Shown in pieces: positions 1 to 13,710 of a DNA stretch of 36,911 nucleotides (the first letter of the stretch is position 1; each line of letters starts with the position of its first letter). Origin of the DNA: Cudoniella acicularis. Taxonomy: Eukaryota; Ascomycota; Leotiomycetes; Helotiales; Helotiaceae. The notes under the pieces were generated by a model. That model saw nothing but the letters and a program-made list of their open reading frames with translations. It was not told the origin of the DNA and did not search any database. The translations under genes were made by a program, and so were the position numbers. Location of the stretch: contig JAAMPI010000462.1 in the NCBI GenBank assembly GCA_013054445.1, positions 1 through 36,911 on the forward strand, written 5' to 3'.

Positions 1-382
1 TTGTTGAGGTGGAGAGGGTTTGAGCGCGGTGTGAAGTGATTAGTTGTGGGTTGAGAGGGAGTGGCAGACACGGACGGATGGCGTTGAGGGGTTACAGAGT
101 GCTATGATCGATGATATCACATTACGATGCATGCTTTCTAGATGGAAGAAGCATGGGAAGGGGCAGTCAGTCACAGCATGATTTGGAACTGGGGAGCATC
201 CGATGGTATAGAATCTCTCTATTCCGTCCATAATGGCCGTTTTACGCTAGATGATTGGTCCATTACTCTGTACATTATACATTATCCAACAGTATATTTG
301 TATGAATAGCCAACCTACACACTCTCTGTCGCTTCCTCTTTCTGTATTTATTTCCACACACGATGGGTGAAAGAAACCTCTT
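1..382. other. Intergenic / 3' flank of the telomere gene
   Basis: I see no supportable gene here. The stretch lies downstream of the stop codon of the minus-strand telomere gene and should hold its 3' UTR. The first 70 bases are G-rich on this strand and could be the edge of another gene, but no convincing protein can be read. Confidence 0.5.
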
Positions 383-3300
383 TTAGTACTCCCAGGCCTG
401 CGTCTCAGGTTCGGGCCTCACCTCCTTCGTGCAGAATCTCTTCATGGGCGTCGAATTCGGTGTGCTCTTGACAGACTCAAACCCGCCGCTCCTCCTTTTA
501 TGTTTCAAAAACGCCTTCCATTTACTCTTTTTATCCTTCGCGGTCACGGGTTGTGGTTCCTTCTCGGATGACAGTACTGCGGGGGATTTGGAAGGTTGTT
601 GAGCATTCAGCCAGCCTTTTACTTTGGTGACGTCGTCGATTGCTGCATGCGTTGATCTGGCGGTGGATGAGGCGTCCCGTAGTGCTGAGAGTGAGGGAGT
701 TTTGTAAGAGGTGCGACTTGGGGAGCTTCTGTTGCTGCCATTTTCACCTCTGGCTTGCTTCTTCGAAGAGTCGGGTATGGAGGACCTGGAGTTGGTTTTG
801 AAGGCAGCAGCATAATTTGGGGGACCGGGTGAGGTGTTGCGATGCCTTATTCTAGGTCTTTTTCGGGAGGAGTCTGATACAGATGGCTGAGGATCAGAAC
901 CTAGAATTGGAGAGGCCGGGGTTCCTTGGAATTCTGAATGTTTCCTTTTCGAGCTGGAGATTTGATACGTTCTGGCAATTGAAGGGGAGGAGGAGAATGC
1001 CGGAGGCTTCTGTTTTGAAAACTTTCTCGGTTCACTGGACTTTTTTGGGGTTGCCTCTGTCAACCATGGCAATCGTCGAGCGGGTTTACTGTTTGATTCG
1101 ATGCCTCCAACTCCAGACGCAGCTCCATGATTCCGCTGAAGACCCTTGCTGTCGAGTTGACTGGGTGTCTCGAAGAAAGGGAGACGAGACGCAAGTCTGG
1201 GTGCTATTGTGGAACCTCGCTCCGGACTGACTGCTCTCGAATTATTTGCTGGTGGGGATGAGTGGATAGCTTCTGATTCTGCCTTGGTAAAAGTTGCTCT
1301 GCGTCGAGGCCGCACCGGAGAACTATCTATTGGGCGTCCTTGCGGATTCGCAATATTTGGAGCATCGAATTGCTCTCGAAATTTCTGAACCTTCTGTTGA
1401 TCCAATGATGAAAGGGCTTCCTGTAAATTATCCGGAGTGATAAATTCCTCTTGATATTCTGGTTGCGAAATCATCTTGTCGTAAAATTGCCACCCAGTCA
1501 TAGACACCGTACCTAAGGCTCGCATCTCATTGATATAGGCAATATAATCGGATGCCAATACTCGTATAAAGTCATCGCATAAAGAGCGATGTAGAAGTTG
1601 TTTGCATTTCCGCAGCCATTCAATGTAAACCAAAGTCCAAGTGAAATCCCTAAGACTACCTTTAAACCCAGAGTAGACAATCTTGAAGCTATCGTAGAAA
1701 TTCGAGCCTCTCGGACCCTCAAATTGGCTTCTACTGACTGAAGGATTGTTTGTTTTGGCGTGAGAGCGGTCGGTTGAGTTTGTGCTGCTCGGTATTTTCT
1801 TGGGGGAAGATCTATGTTGAACCCCATTTGCGATATCGTTTTCCGAGATCCGGATGCTATCTCTAATCGAGCTCGTTATCTGTGAGATCGGGTGAGCTGG
1901 TGAATTCCGGTCAGTAGCTTGAAGCTGCACTTGGTTTGATGATAGGAATATATCACGCTCTTCCAGCATAACGGCTGTGGCTGGTCTGTGTTCCGGACTT
2001 GCAGAGTGAGGCTTGTTGGAAATCCTTGCACTCTCAGTTTCATTTGCGGAGAGACTACTGTAAAATTTATGCCTGTTGGATCTAGCCATCTCCTTGATAT
2101 CTCTCGTAATGCACTCTTCATGGCGGATAGCTTCTGCAGCCAGTATACGACGCTTCCGCTTTGTCGAGGTAAGTTTCTTGCTACCTTCCGCAGGAGTGGT
2201 ACCACTGCCTATTATCTTTTCAGGAGCTGAGCTCTGTTGGATAGAGCTTGATTGAGCTTCTTGTCTTTTACCTGGTGGGCCTGGAGATGCTGTCATTTGA
2301 GGCGATGTCGGGTCAAAATCTTTTGATGTGTCCAGGTTTTTGAGCGGGGTCAATATAGTGTTAGATCTGGACAAGCTCATCACAACCTGATTTTGAACTT
2401 TTGAGCTTTCGGCGGTCGGAGAGTGGTAGTTTGGTGGAGAGACTTCTTCTGGTGCGGTTCCTTGAACCTCAACCTCTGTCCTTTGGGAGTGAGATACTTC
2501 CGGCGGCCCAGAAGCCTTCTGAGAAAGAAGTACTGAGTTCTCAGACGAGCTGAATTGCGTTGAGTTCGAAGCTTGTGTGCGAGAAAATATATCATTGCAC
2601 GTAGCGGGAACGATGTAATCCGACGAGATCTCATCAGATCCACCTTTTTCAAGTTTCAAGGCTCCTATTGCTGAAGCTGATCGAAACGTTTCCCCATTGG
2701 TGTCGCGTGTTTTGAGATATGGCGTTTGTTCCACCTGCACGAGTTTGGGATTCCGCGGAGCGCTCGATGGAAGCTCCTGGGATGTTTCTGGAACTTGCAC
2801 ATCTTCCACATCATTCTGCTCGACCACGTCGCCAACTGCGTGAAGAATATCGATTTCAAAGCCATCGTCTTCTATTGGGCTACTTGAGAACACTATTGGG
2901 ATTCTTTTCATCGGAAGAGCCTGAAGTGCTTCAATATTTTGGACCGAGACTTCGGGATTTGTGTTTATCCTGGGGAGCTCTGGAGGACTGTTATTGCTGT
3001 TTTGAGTGCCGTGGATTTTGTATGCTGCAGATGTCTCCTCAATAACGACACTCTCTTCATCATTGCCCCCTTCGTCGTCCGATGAGCTTGAAATCTGTCT
3101 CTGCGGTTTAGATATAACATGACCCGTCGTTGCTGCATTTGTGTCCTCATAATGCGAACTCGCCCAGGATGATGTTTGACTTCCGGCATCACTGCCCAAA
3201 TCATCGCTAGCGGATGTGTTGTCGTTGATGTCTTCGACCTGATTGGCAAGGCTATCCGCATTATTAATTGCCGGGGTACACGCCGGGCTGTCAACCTGAT

Positions 3301-4887
3301 CGACAATTTTGCTTTGGGCGTTGGCTAGTGCATTGGAGCCTTGCACTTGACTAGACTTTGGCTCATTCCGAGCGCTGTCGTTTTTGACATTGGTAGCTTC
3401 TCTAAGCATACTTTCCTTACTTTCATCGTCACTTTCATCACTGTCTTCAGAGTCGTCGCTTTCATCTCCACTTTCCTCGTTTTGGCGTAAAGATCCTTGC
3501 GTAGTCGTCCGATTAATGAATTTATTCAGATCTTGTTGTACATTGACTGGAATAGTAGCGTAAGAAGATCTCGAATCGGTGGCTGGGTTAAACCAAGCTT
3601 CTTTTCGTTCCAACAGATCTCGCTGGACGGTAGATATTCGTACAAAGGTCCTTGGGACTCTTTTCATTCCATCAAATGGATTATTAGTCATGAATTGATC
3701 TTCAAAATGCACTAAAGCCATTTGAGCCGTATCATGATCCGGTGATTGATTTTTCTGTTCGACTTGGTTGGGAATTGGAGTCACTTTTCTTCGTTTCACA
3801 CTTTCCTGGCTATTCTCTTTCTCGCTCTCATCAGAAATGGGAACATCAGGGACCACCTTATACTTGTCATCCAAAGGCGAAGACTGGGACTTTTGATCAC
3901 CGGAACAGTGAGGCAATTGTGATGGCATTGAAAGTTGACCTTGGATAGCATTGGCGCTTGCATCGAGCCTAGAGGAAATTCGAAGTGCTTTCTCCTCTGT
4001 GACACGCGACAGAACGGCAGGAACAGGGAAACTTTTGTTTTCTCGAGAGTGGAGCCCTTGGTCCGTATTGCTTTGATCCTGAAAGACGGGAGGGGCCTTC
4101 TGCTTGTTCAGAAGATTTAAAAGGTCTTGCTTTCCGGATTGATGTCTTTGGGGAACATCTGTGGTCGCTTCAACCTTTCGTCGCTTTAGTGATGATACTG
4201 GCATTTGAGTGGCGAAGGCTGTTTGACTGATAAAGTTTCCGACTGAAGTACTTCCTTCTTGCGGCAGAATCGGGGATGTTGGTTGAGAATTTGGCGACTC
4301 TTCAACAATACCCTGGAGCATATTCTTTAATTTCCCGACAACAGTCCGCACGTCTTCTTTTTCCCAAACATTTTGAGGTCGACCGAAAGGCTCAGATCCT
4401 TCAGATCCTAGGAATTTGGACTTTTTAATATCTAGGACTAGCTGGTTTGACTTGTCGAAGCTTGGGTGAACAGTCGTGAATTGAAGTCAGTAACAGATCT
4501 CATGGTTTGAATTGGCCCGCTTACCAAGTTGTACTCGGAAATAGATATGACACCGCCTCGATGGCGTTCCTCGATGTCCTGCCTCGGGATCGTGGCCCGA
4601 ATACAGGTGGTGCCATCGGACACGGTGACATTGAATGCTTCACCATTTCTCTCATGAAACTATTTGAAGTTAGTGGAAACTGAGACAGACATCAGTTATG
4701 GACCAACCTTGGTAATCTGGACTCTTCTCCCTGACTTTATATTGATGATAAGACGGTTTGCCTCACAAATTCGATGATCCTTTCTCAGTTTTTGTCCAGA
4801 TATGGTACGCCCCCGGAAACACTCATATGCGTTACTAAGCTCACCCTCTATGACTGGCCTAATCCAGTCACGCATTATATTCGACAT
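383..4887 (-). CDS. TPP1/Tpz1-like shelterin protein with Est3-type OB fold
   Basis: Three exons read well on the minus strand: 4887-4708, 4659-4525 and 4441-383. The introns are 48 and 83 bases, both phase 0, and give about 1457 residues. The N-terminal 130 residues look like the TPP1/Est3 OB fold: the start MSNIMRDWIRPVIEGEL, then RRVQITK, FHERNGEAFNVTVSDGTTC, ISEYNL and LVLDIKKSKFLGSEGS. Proteins of this family bridge the telomere-end binding protein and the shelterin core and recruit telomerase in the nucleus. The remainder is a long Ser-, Asp- and Glu-rich tail, probably disordered. It is interrupted by one ordered block at about residues 1020-1130 (YSGFKGSLRDFTW, EWLRKCKQLLHRS) and ends in basic, NLS-like patches. 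An upstream in-frame start at 5109 exists, but the start at 4887 matches where the OB fold begins. The family call rests on motif memory, not on a search. Confidence 0.72.
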
Positions 4888-5960
4888 GATGGGCGTGCTG
4901 GGCGTGCTGGGTGAAGATTGCACGTGTTGAAGCTGTTTTACTCGGGCATTTTCGGGGAGTGGTTGGAAGAGGGGAAGCCCGCAAGGTGAGATGCTGTTGC
5001 AAGATTTTTCTGGCTGGAGAATCGTTAGATAAGCACGTGCAAGCCGGATCAAAAAGAGTTGATGAGGCCAACCCTTGATGTGAACTAGTGCTGTCAATAT
5101 CAAAATCAACAGCTTCCTGTGGCAGACGCGTTACGCGTAGGTGAACCCTGCCCCGCGAATGTAGACGCTCGGACCTCTAAGCGGCCAGCACTCGATCACA
5201 AGCCTGGATCCTGTGGCTGAACATCTCGATGCGGTTAGCGGTGGCTTAGTTTCTGCTTGATGACATGCCCGGGTGGCACGCGGTCGCCGCCTACCAAAGC
5301 GGCGGGTTTCTTGAAGATCTTGAAGAAATAGCTACCTACCTGTTGGACAAGAGAAGGGTTTGTAACCCGCAACCAGCAATTCCCTCATGGTCTTCGTATG
5401 GCATTTGCCTGCAATGCACTGAGAGAGTTGCCCACCTCACCAGAGTCACGACAAGCAGAGAACGTTACCACGCTACTGCTACTCGGCCAGCCAAACCCGC
5501 TTGCTAAGCTTTCAAGCTCCTAGGTAGAGTCATAACCTCTTGGGACGACAGACTCCAGAATTCAGACGAATCAACAAACAGGAAGCTGAGATGGAATATG
5601 GCTCTGCGAAAACCTAACTTGCCACTGCCGAACCTCTGAATGTTGTCTGCGTATGTACGTCTTTGCCTCGAGCTTAGCTGGCTATCTCTTGTTCAACCAC
5701 CTTCTTCAACTCAAAAGTCTTAAGCACAACTGACCAACCCAGACCATGCACAAGCTTCTTCCCACCGAAACTGCGCCTGCAACGAGCCTTCTCGTTTGAT
5801 GATATGTTCCACCGTGACGAAAGCCGGTCTCGCGGCAATACATTCCAACCCAACGAAAACGAGCCTTCTTGACGGCCGAGTGCTCCTCTGCGGAGTTTCT
5901 CCAGCGAAATAGTACCCCATAGTCAAACATTATTACTGGGGCAGCAACCATATATTCATC
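4888..5960. promoter_or_regulatory. Divergent intergenic region between the telomere gene and FAB1
   Basis: About 1.07 kb separates the start codons of two divergently transcribed genes, so it must hold both promoters and 5' UTRs. Short ORFs occur in it, but none resembles a known protein. Pyrimidine-rich stretches at about 5680-5720 and near 5760 would suit a fungal 5' leader for FAB1. No specific factor site is claimed. Confidence 0.55.
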
Positions 5961-8900
5961 ATGTCTGCTCACGAATCCCCTGTAGCTTCTACCTTTGCCC
6001 CTCTTGGTCTTCGCTCGCGCCGTGGATCCCTGGCATCAATATCGGGATCAACACCTGTGGACAAGGAGCAGTTGGCACAAGCCTTGGATAAGATACACAG
6101 TACAGCCTCCCAATCCGAGACTCTTACGACTTTCAACGAGTTTGCATCGCCTCCACCCCCTTCCGCAAATACCGAGAGTAAGGGATTGGCGGGAGATATT
6201 ATGCAACATGGGTTAACTGGCTTGTATAATCGATTTCGGGATGCTGTTGGGACTGTCACGACTGCCAAAGAGAAAATCGGTCCCTCGTCAAATAAAGGAG
6301 ACCATGAAGTGGCAGAAGATGGCTCGATTAAGAGCCACACCACGGCGAGTACGGTATCAATGGGTTCTATAGCTCCAACGAGGGAGGATAGTGGCATTAC
6401 GGTCTCTCCGGTTCAGCTCTCAGCAGCGTCTTCTCAACTGCAATCTCCAACAAACTCATCCTTTGCGGGCCACTCCTCTGAAAGTCAATCGCAAGCTATG
6501 AAATCCTCCAAGACATCATTCATCTCCACGCCTGCAACCTCGAAATCCGCTGCTTCTAGCAGACCATCTATAACACCAATGTCAAAGGCCACAGCTTCAT
6601 CAGCTGTTGTTCCCACTGTGGCTCCAGTGAATGCCTTCAAAGATGGAGATAATGGGCGTACTGAGGTTCAGAATACCGACATTGCTCCGTCCACGTACAA
6701 CCCCCACCACTTTTGATGCGAAATTCGCGTTTGGGGAGTCGCGGCATATAGAGGAAGATCCCGCCCTTGACGACTCGGAGGACGATCTTGAGGATGGTGG
6801 TCGGACTCCACAGGACGTGCAGGATAGTCTTGGCGGTGCTGGTGACGGGAGCCTTGAAATGCGACGAACCACTTCGAATGGACCTAAAACCGCCTCCATA
6901 GCTTTGTCTTCTTTGCAGGCGGCGAAATCTGCACAGTCAAGTTCATCAATCCGTCGTGGTCTAGAGAGTTTGAAAAGGCCTGCTGCTATCGACCGCATAA
7001 CACAATCCCATCTGCCGGGTTATCAAGCGTCGAGAGCATCTTCAACTGATCGAAGCACCGCCGAAACCAGTCCCGTCAATACGTCCGCGCACAATAGCGT
7101 CCGTCACGGGTCATTTTCGCTGGATGATTCGAAAGTGTATTCAGGAATGCAGCGTATTCCAGGAACAACGACCAATGAAGGGGCACCGGAGGTCGTAAGC
7201 GCAAGACTTGAGCAAATGAGAAAGCAAGTTTTGAGCAAGGAGTTTTGGATGGCAGATGAGATATGCAAAGAATGCTTTCTCTGCGGGGATGCCTTTTCCG
7301 CTTTTCGAAGAAAACATCACTGTCGAACATGTGGATGCATCTTTGATTCAAAATGCACCTCGATAATATCTGGTCAACGCTTCGGAGTCCAAGGATCGTT
7401 AAGAGTATGTAAAACCTGTCTTGACATTATCAACAGGCGTCATGATAGCAGTGGATCTGAGGATTCCGCTGATGACTCCTCTTTGCCCACGTTCTTCCAT
7501 TCACAGCAGGCAAAATTTGACGCAGCGACCAAAGTTGAGACGCTCGAGCCTACTGATCATGTTCATGAGGAGCGTACAGCCGGCCATGACCCGAAACTGG
7601 GACCTCTGCCAACACCCATGATGGCAATCCCAGCAACACGAATCGGTGGAGAGTCCACTAATCGACGGTCTGCAATTTTGGAGATAGACGCTCCTCAGCT
7701 CAGCCGTCCGAGCTCGTCAAGATCCTTAAAAGCCCTTGCAGCTGGACGGCCAGCTTCATCGGGCCACAAAAGACATCAATCAAAGCACAACTTCTTGGGA
7801 CGTTTCAAAACTACTGTCGAAGAGAGGGCGCCTTTTCATCGCGGAGTAAATGATGACCAGGCAAATCAATCCCGATTACCCGCTTTTCATGATGATAACA
7901 TCATTGATCCCGACTTGGCTCCTTACATGTCCGATGAAGGATCGAGCGGAGACGAACAAATGAGCAGCATTTTTGCGACCATGAACAGTGGTAGTGTCTT
8001 GAGCCCAAGCTTCGAAACCGATCGTTCTGGCTTTGGATCACTACTCAGTCAAAGCAAGAGACATCGATCTCGAGGTGGTGATAAAAGTGTTAGTGGGATA
8101 AGTTTTACTAGTCGAGGTGTAGATGACACCACTGGGGGAACTTCTTTAGGTGGCTACTTGCGGCAACCTCGACGTCGAAATCTCAGCGCAGCCAGCAACC
8201 ACCTGCACCATTCAAGAACGTCCCCCCGATCAATCGTTCAAGGCTTTGGTAATCTTGATGAAGAAATGCTGGGCGCTGAAAACTCATCATCTGCTTCGAC
8301 CCTGGCGCCTTCGAGAGTGACAAGAAGTGCCTCAATGAGGGATACTAAAGCGCCATCTATTGAGCTAAATGATGCCAGTTTGCATCACGTTAGACGCTTA
8401 CTTCGTCAACTATTGCAAGATTCAAATATACCCAACGTCTCCTCTTGGGAGAAAGCTCTTATGCCGATCCTTCTCCAGTGTACAGATGATGTCAATCCAA
8501 ACGTTCGACTCGACGAAGATATGGATATTCGGCATTTTGTTAAAGTCAAGAAAATACCTGGAGGCAAGCCGGGAGATACCACGTACGTTTCGGGTGTCGT
8601 TTTCACAAAGAATCTCGCCCTGAAAAGCATGCCACGGAGCATATCAAACCCCCGGATTGTGATTGTTTCCTTTCCCATCGAATATCAGCGCCATCAACAC
8701 CACTTTATGAGTCTTGAGCCAGTGATAGCACAAGAAAAGGAATTTCTCCGAAATATGGTCAATCGGATTGCTTCATTGCGACCGCAGCTGCTTCTGGTCC
8801 AAAAGCAGGTTTCTGGATTAGCGTTGCAGTATCTCGCCGAAGCAAACATCGCGGTGGCGTATAACGTCAAACAATCAGTAATCGAGGCGGTCTCCCGTTG

Positions 8901-11900
8901 TGCTCAAACTGAGGTTATTTCATCCATAGATATGGTTGCTTTGCGCCCTGTACACATCGGGAAATGCTCTGGGTTCGACGTTAAAACTTATGTCCATAGT
9001 GATATTCCTGGACGGAAGAAAACTTATATATACCTTTCCGGTTGCCCCAAAGATCTTGGATGCACCATTGCTCTCCGTGGGGCAAGTATCACTGTTCTGG
9101 CAAAAATGAAACTGATCACCGAGTTCATGGTTTATGTCGTATACAACCTCAAGCTCGAGACTTGTCTGATGAGGGACGAATTCGTACTCATCCCTTCCGT
9201 CGCAGAGACCGGTGGGAGTCTTTCACCAAACCAGAACGCTTCCCGAGGGACACATTCCAGCGGCACAGGGTCTGTTCCACCGCTTTATGCACTGACTGCC
9301 GCAAATGATAAGCTACAAGCAGTCGCTGATGCAGATATTGCGACCCAGGAACCCTGCATTGCCTGCACTGGTGATAGTATCAAAGATAATAGCCGCAAGT
9401 CAGAACCTACAAGTATGACTGGCAGCACCGCGGACGTCTCCCAATCTCTAGTTCTAGAGAGCCCGGGACAACATGTCGACACGCCGAAATATGTCTCCGC
9501 CCACGAATCCCATGCACATGGCTCTCATGAAGAACAATTGCCTGAAGACATCCCGATGCCGACTTTCTACAGTGACATGGTGGCCAAGCATCAGACTAAA
9601 ATCCTATCGATTTCACCTTTTGTCAAGTTTGCACAGCCTTATCTGCTGATGAGAGCACGAGAACAAGAGAGAAGGCTGGTTTACCTCAAAAGGCTTCGGG
9701 ACCAAGATACCTTTGAAGAGCAGACCGATAATGAAAAATCCAAACCCCAAAAGTTCCAGCTCATCAAACCTGAAATGGTACACGAAACGGTGAAGAGAGC
9801 ACCTCGACAGATTATGGAGGTTCTTCATGCGGTACACGATGCTGAATATGATAAGGCTTTACATAACTACCAGACTCAGAAACGTCAGTGGGAGAATGCG
9901 ATTCAGGGTAATCTCAATCTCTTCGATCCGCACGCGCACCAGAATATCACCGTGTTACACACTCTGGTATGTACGGTGACCACAATTCCTTGCGCCGGAC
10001 CGGAATTGTTATCTTTGGCGTTTTACAAGGAGTTTGATCTGCCCCATCGAGACTTTGATCCAGATTGTACTCTTGGGAGCTACGTTGAGGACCTGTGTAG
10101 GAGTATCAACACAGTTTGCACTGCGAATGGGTGCGATCGCAAGATGTCGGAGCACCACCGGACATATGTGCATGGCGAAGCCCGCATCACAGTCTTCGTG
10201 GAAAAGTCACCATGCAAGATCAAGGGTTTGCAGGACTCGATTTTGATGTGGAGTTATTGCAAAATCTGCCAAAAAGAGACGCAAGTGATGCCAATGTCAG
10301 AGAGCACCTGGAAATACTCATTGGGTAAATATTTGGAGTTATCATTCTGGAGTAGTGAGCTACGTCTTCGGGCTGGCTTCTGTCAACATGATCTTCATCG
10401 TGACCACTTGCGTTACTTTGGATATGGAAATGTTGCCGTTCGGATACACTACGATCCGATTGATGTTCTGGAAATTGTTGTACCACGGACTAGAATTACT
10501 TGGAAAGTGGACAACGATTTGAGATTGAAAAATGATATGTTTACTAAGATCGAGGAGCGCTGGACTCGTTTCATGACTTCGGTCAACTCGCGAATCAAGG
10601 GCATAAACATTGACAGCGTCGCACCAGAGAAGTCCGAAGCCTGTAAAGATGAGGTGGAAAGACTCATAAAGTGTTCTCAAGAGGAGCATGCATCATTGAT
10701 TCGAAAACTCCGAGAACAATACATGAACTCCAAATACTATGAAATCATACCGCTCAACCGTGTTGTTCGGACCATGCAGGAGAAGGTGGCAGAGTGGGAT
10801 ACTGCGTTTGCAGATTTCGATGCTAATTTCTTCCCCTCGGAAAAGGACATCAGAAGACTTGCAGCACTTCAACTCAAGAAGATGTTTATGGACCGTGACG
10901 GCTCAACGCCACCCGTGGTATCTGGCGAGAGTGGGGATCTGCCTTCAGATCTGGATGAGAAATCCCCATCTGCGTCCGTTGAGTTGACGAGAAATTCCTC
11001 CAATATATCGGTGGAGGAATCTCGAAATGAGCTGGCTTCAGTGATAGAAGAAAAGTCAGCGTCCGAAAGTGCTACTCCAGAAATTTATACCCAACCCTCA
11101 ACACAGTCCGAGATGTCAACAGGAGAATCTAGCAATTCACAAAGTATGATTTTGGAGCGTGAGGGCATTGAACACCTAGACCTGGCGCTCCCAAAGGTAG
11201 ATGAGCAAGAACACCAGACGCAAGCTGAGATTCCAACTGCGACTGACACATCACGTCCTTGGAGCCCGGTGCAATCGGAAGAATCCTCTACCAGGCAGCC
11301 CTCTACTGTGTCTGTGGAATCTACCCCGACAGAGAGAGTGGAACAACTTCGCAAGTCGGCGATGTCTCCTACAAACGAGCAGAATCTTGGTACCTCCGAG
11401 GGATCAAGCATTCCTAGACCATCATCCAGGGTATCAATACGAAGAAGCGGGACAGCTACATCGCCACCCTTAAACCGAACACAATCGCAGCCTGCGGGAA
11501 CAATTCGCCGACTGACCACGAACAAAACCCCACGATCAGGTGATACAAAAACCCCAAACGACATTTTGACAATGCCTCTTGAAGGTCTACGACCTTCAGC
11601 GACAGACCCCGTCAAGGCCACGGACAAAAAGCTTTCCGAGAGGCTGGGTATAGGGACATTGAAGACCCGCAAAGGCCACTCTTTAATACCACGATCCGTT
11701 CATGGAAAGCGAAAAGAATCCAACAAGGTTTCCACTCTCGCGAAACACTTTGAACAGCTGAGCAGGGAATTTGAGAGAGAACGTCAGCGGGATCGAAAAC
11801 AACGTGCGGCCAAGGTGACACAGGCACGAGCATTCCCGAAAGCTTCCTCAAAGCCAATTGTCGAAGTTTACAAGGACGTGAATGAGGCCGTTGAGGAAAG

Positions 11901-13710
11901 TGGTCCTACGGATGAGGAATTGATGGCAGTTCCACCGACACATCCTGATACTGAACACACTAGCGTGGTTGGTAGCCTTGCAGATCTGAACACCGAATCT
12001 ACTACTGAGGACAACACCGCTCCACATTCTCCCACTGATACTGCCGCCACTGCTGATGAGACCGCGAATGAAACAGATGATAATCAGCAAAATGTCAGCC
12101 AGACGGGATCCGATGATGATGGAGGTGCGAGTGATGCGGACCATTCCTTACTTGATGACATACCAGGAGCTGCAGAGATTGCTGAATCTTTGACCAAGCC
12201 AAATGCTGAAATGCCGTTGGAAATTCCGAAGCATGAAAAGACGAGTCTCATGAAGATGCTGACCAACTTCTGGGCCGAAAGATCAGCAAGTGGTTGGACG
12301 CCATTGGATTATCCAATTAATGCTGGCGATCATATATTTGCGGATGAAGATGTCATCATCCGAGAGGATGAGCCAAGCTCCCTCATAGCTTTCACTCTGC
12401 AATCTCAGTCATACAAATCGAAACTGGAAGAAATCCGTGGCCAGGGCGAAGCCTTTCGGAACGAAAAGGTTCCAATTCCGTCAGATTTAGACACACCCGA
12501 CATGTGCGAGGATGGTGTTGACCAAGCAGAAGTTGAACAGTCCTTACTTCGCGCCACAGGGACACACTTGGCGTGCTCCTTCGCTGATGGCTCGGCAAGA
12601 ATGCAGTGCAAGATCTTCTATGCAGAACAATTCGATGCAGTTCGAAGAAAATGTGGGGTTGCTGATCGCATTGTCGAGTCATTATCAAGATGTGTCAAGT
12701 GGGATTCGAAGGGCGGAAAGACCAAGTCTGTCTTTTTGAAGACCTTAGATGAGCGCTTAGTTGTGAAGTCTCTTTCCCCTATTGAGACGGCGGCATTTCT
12801 CAAGTTTGCACCTGCATATTTCAACATCATGGCTGAAGCCTTATTTCACGACCTTCCGACTGTCATTGCCAAGATGCTGGGCTTTTACCAGATCGTTATC
12901 AAGAATCCAGTCACTGGAACTGAAATCAAATGGGATGTATTGGTTATGGAGAATCTCTTTTATGATCGTCAATTGACTCGAATTTTCGATCTCAAAGGGT
13001 CGATGCGAAACAGAAAGATCCAGTCGACGGGGGAGCAGAACGAAGTCCTTCTAGATGAAAATATGGTTGAATTTATTTACGAATCTCCTTTGTTTGCCCG
13101 AGAGGTGAGTGTCTGGAGATAATTATCGGAATTGCACTGACTTGGGATTAGCACTCTAAAAAGTTATTGAAAGCTGCCATCTTTAATGATACACTGTTCC
13201 TGCAGAGGAATGATGTGATGGATTATTCCTTGATGGTGGCTGTGGATGAGGTAATTTCTTCTCGCCCAATTATGTCCATTTTTCTGACTGGAATAGGCAC
13301 GCAAAGAACTTGTGGTCGGCATCATCGACGTTGTCCGAACATATACTTGGGTAAGTGCGTTGAAACTGTAGTGAGAACTTACTAACAACTAAATAGGACA
13401 AGAAACTCGAATCTTGGATTAAAGATCGCGGGTTTGCGGGTGGCAATCGCAACAAACCAACTGTGACATCACCAAAGGTAGTGTCTCCTTCCTAGTCTCC
13501 AATTATTACCACTAACTTTTGAAAGGAATATAAAAGTCGATTCCGAGAAGCTATGGATCGATACATTCTTTACGGTAGGTGATTCCCTTCCCTCCAAATG
13601 AGCTTCACTGACATACCACAGCCCCGAACAGTTGGCATCAATGGCAAGAAACTAAACAACCGCCATCAAAGGAGCGAGAACAAAACACGAAGGCAATAGA
13701 AGCCCAGTAA
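5961..13710 (+). CDS. fab1: 1-phosphatidylinositol-3-phosphate 5-kinase Fab1 (PIKfyve)
   Basis: Fab1 converts PtdIns3P to PtdIns(3,5)P2 on vacuolar and endosomal membranes. About 2500 residues are read. A FYVE finger lies at about residues 427-490 (FWMADEICKECFLC, RKHHCRTCG). A CCT/TCP-1-like domain follows at about 806-1076, then a Cys-rich conserved region at about 1310-1520. The C-terminal PIP kinase spans about 2200-2500 and shows DLKGS, NDVMDYSLMVAVDE, IIDVVRTYTWDKK and the EYKSRFREAMDRY region. Introns are 13105-13151, 13251-13296, 13351-13396, 13478-13525 and 13575-13621; the stop is at 13708-13710. The first 251 residues, from the ATG at 5961, lie in another frame and reach a TGA at 6714. 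The protein appears to continue directly (NPHHF then DAKFAFGES) if the four-T run at 6711-6714 held three Ts. This is a one-base frameshift, a sequencing error, or less likely a cryptic intron. Confidence 0.93.

Noticed and set aside
6630..6740. An ordinary intron explaining the FAB1 frame change
   Set aside because: No GT/AG pair with a convincing branch site gives the right phase without deleting sequence that reads as protein on both sides; a one-base change explains it better, though RNA evidence could overturn this.
11085..11672. 195-residue minus-strand ORF inside FAB1
   Set aside because: It is an antisense shadow of the Ser/Thr-rich linker of Fab1, with no family features.
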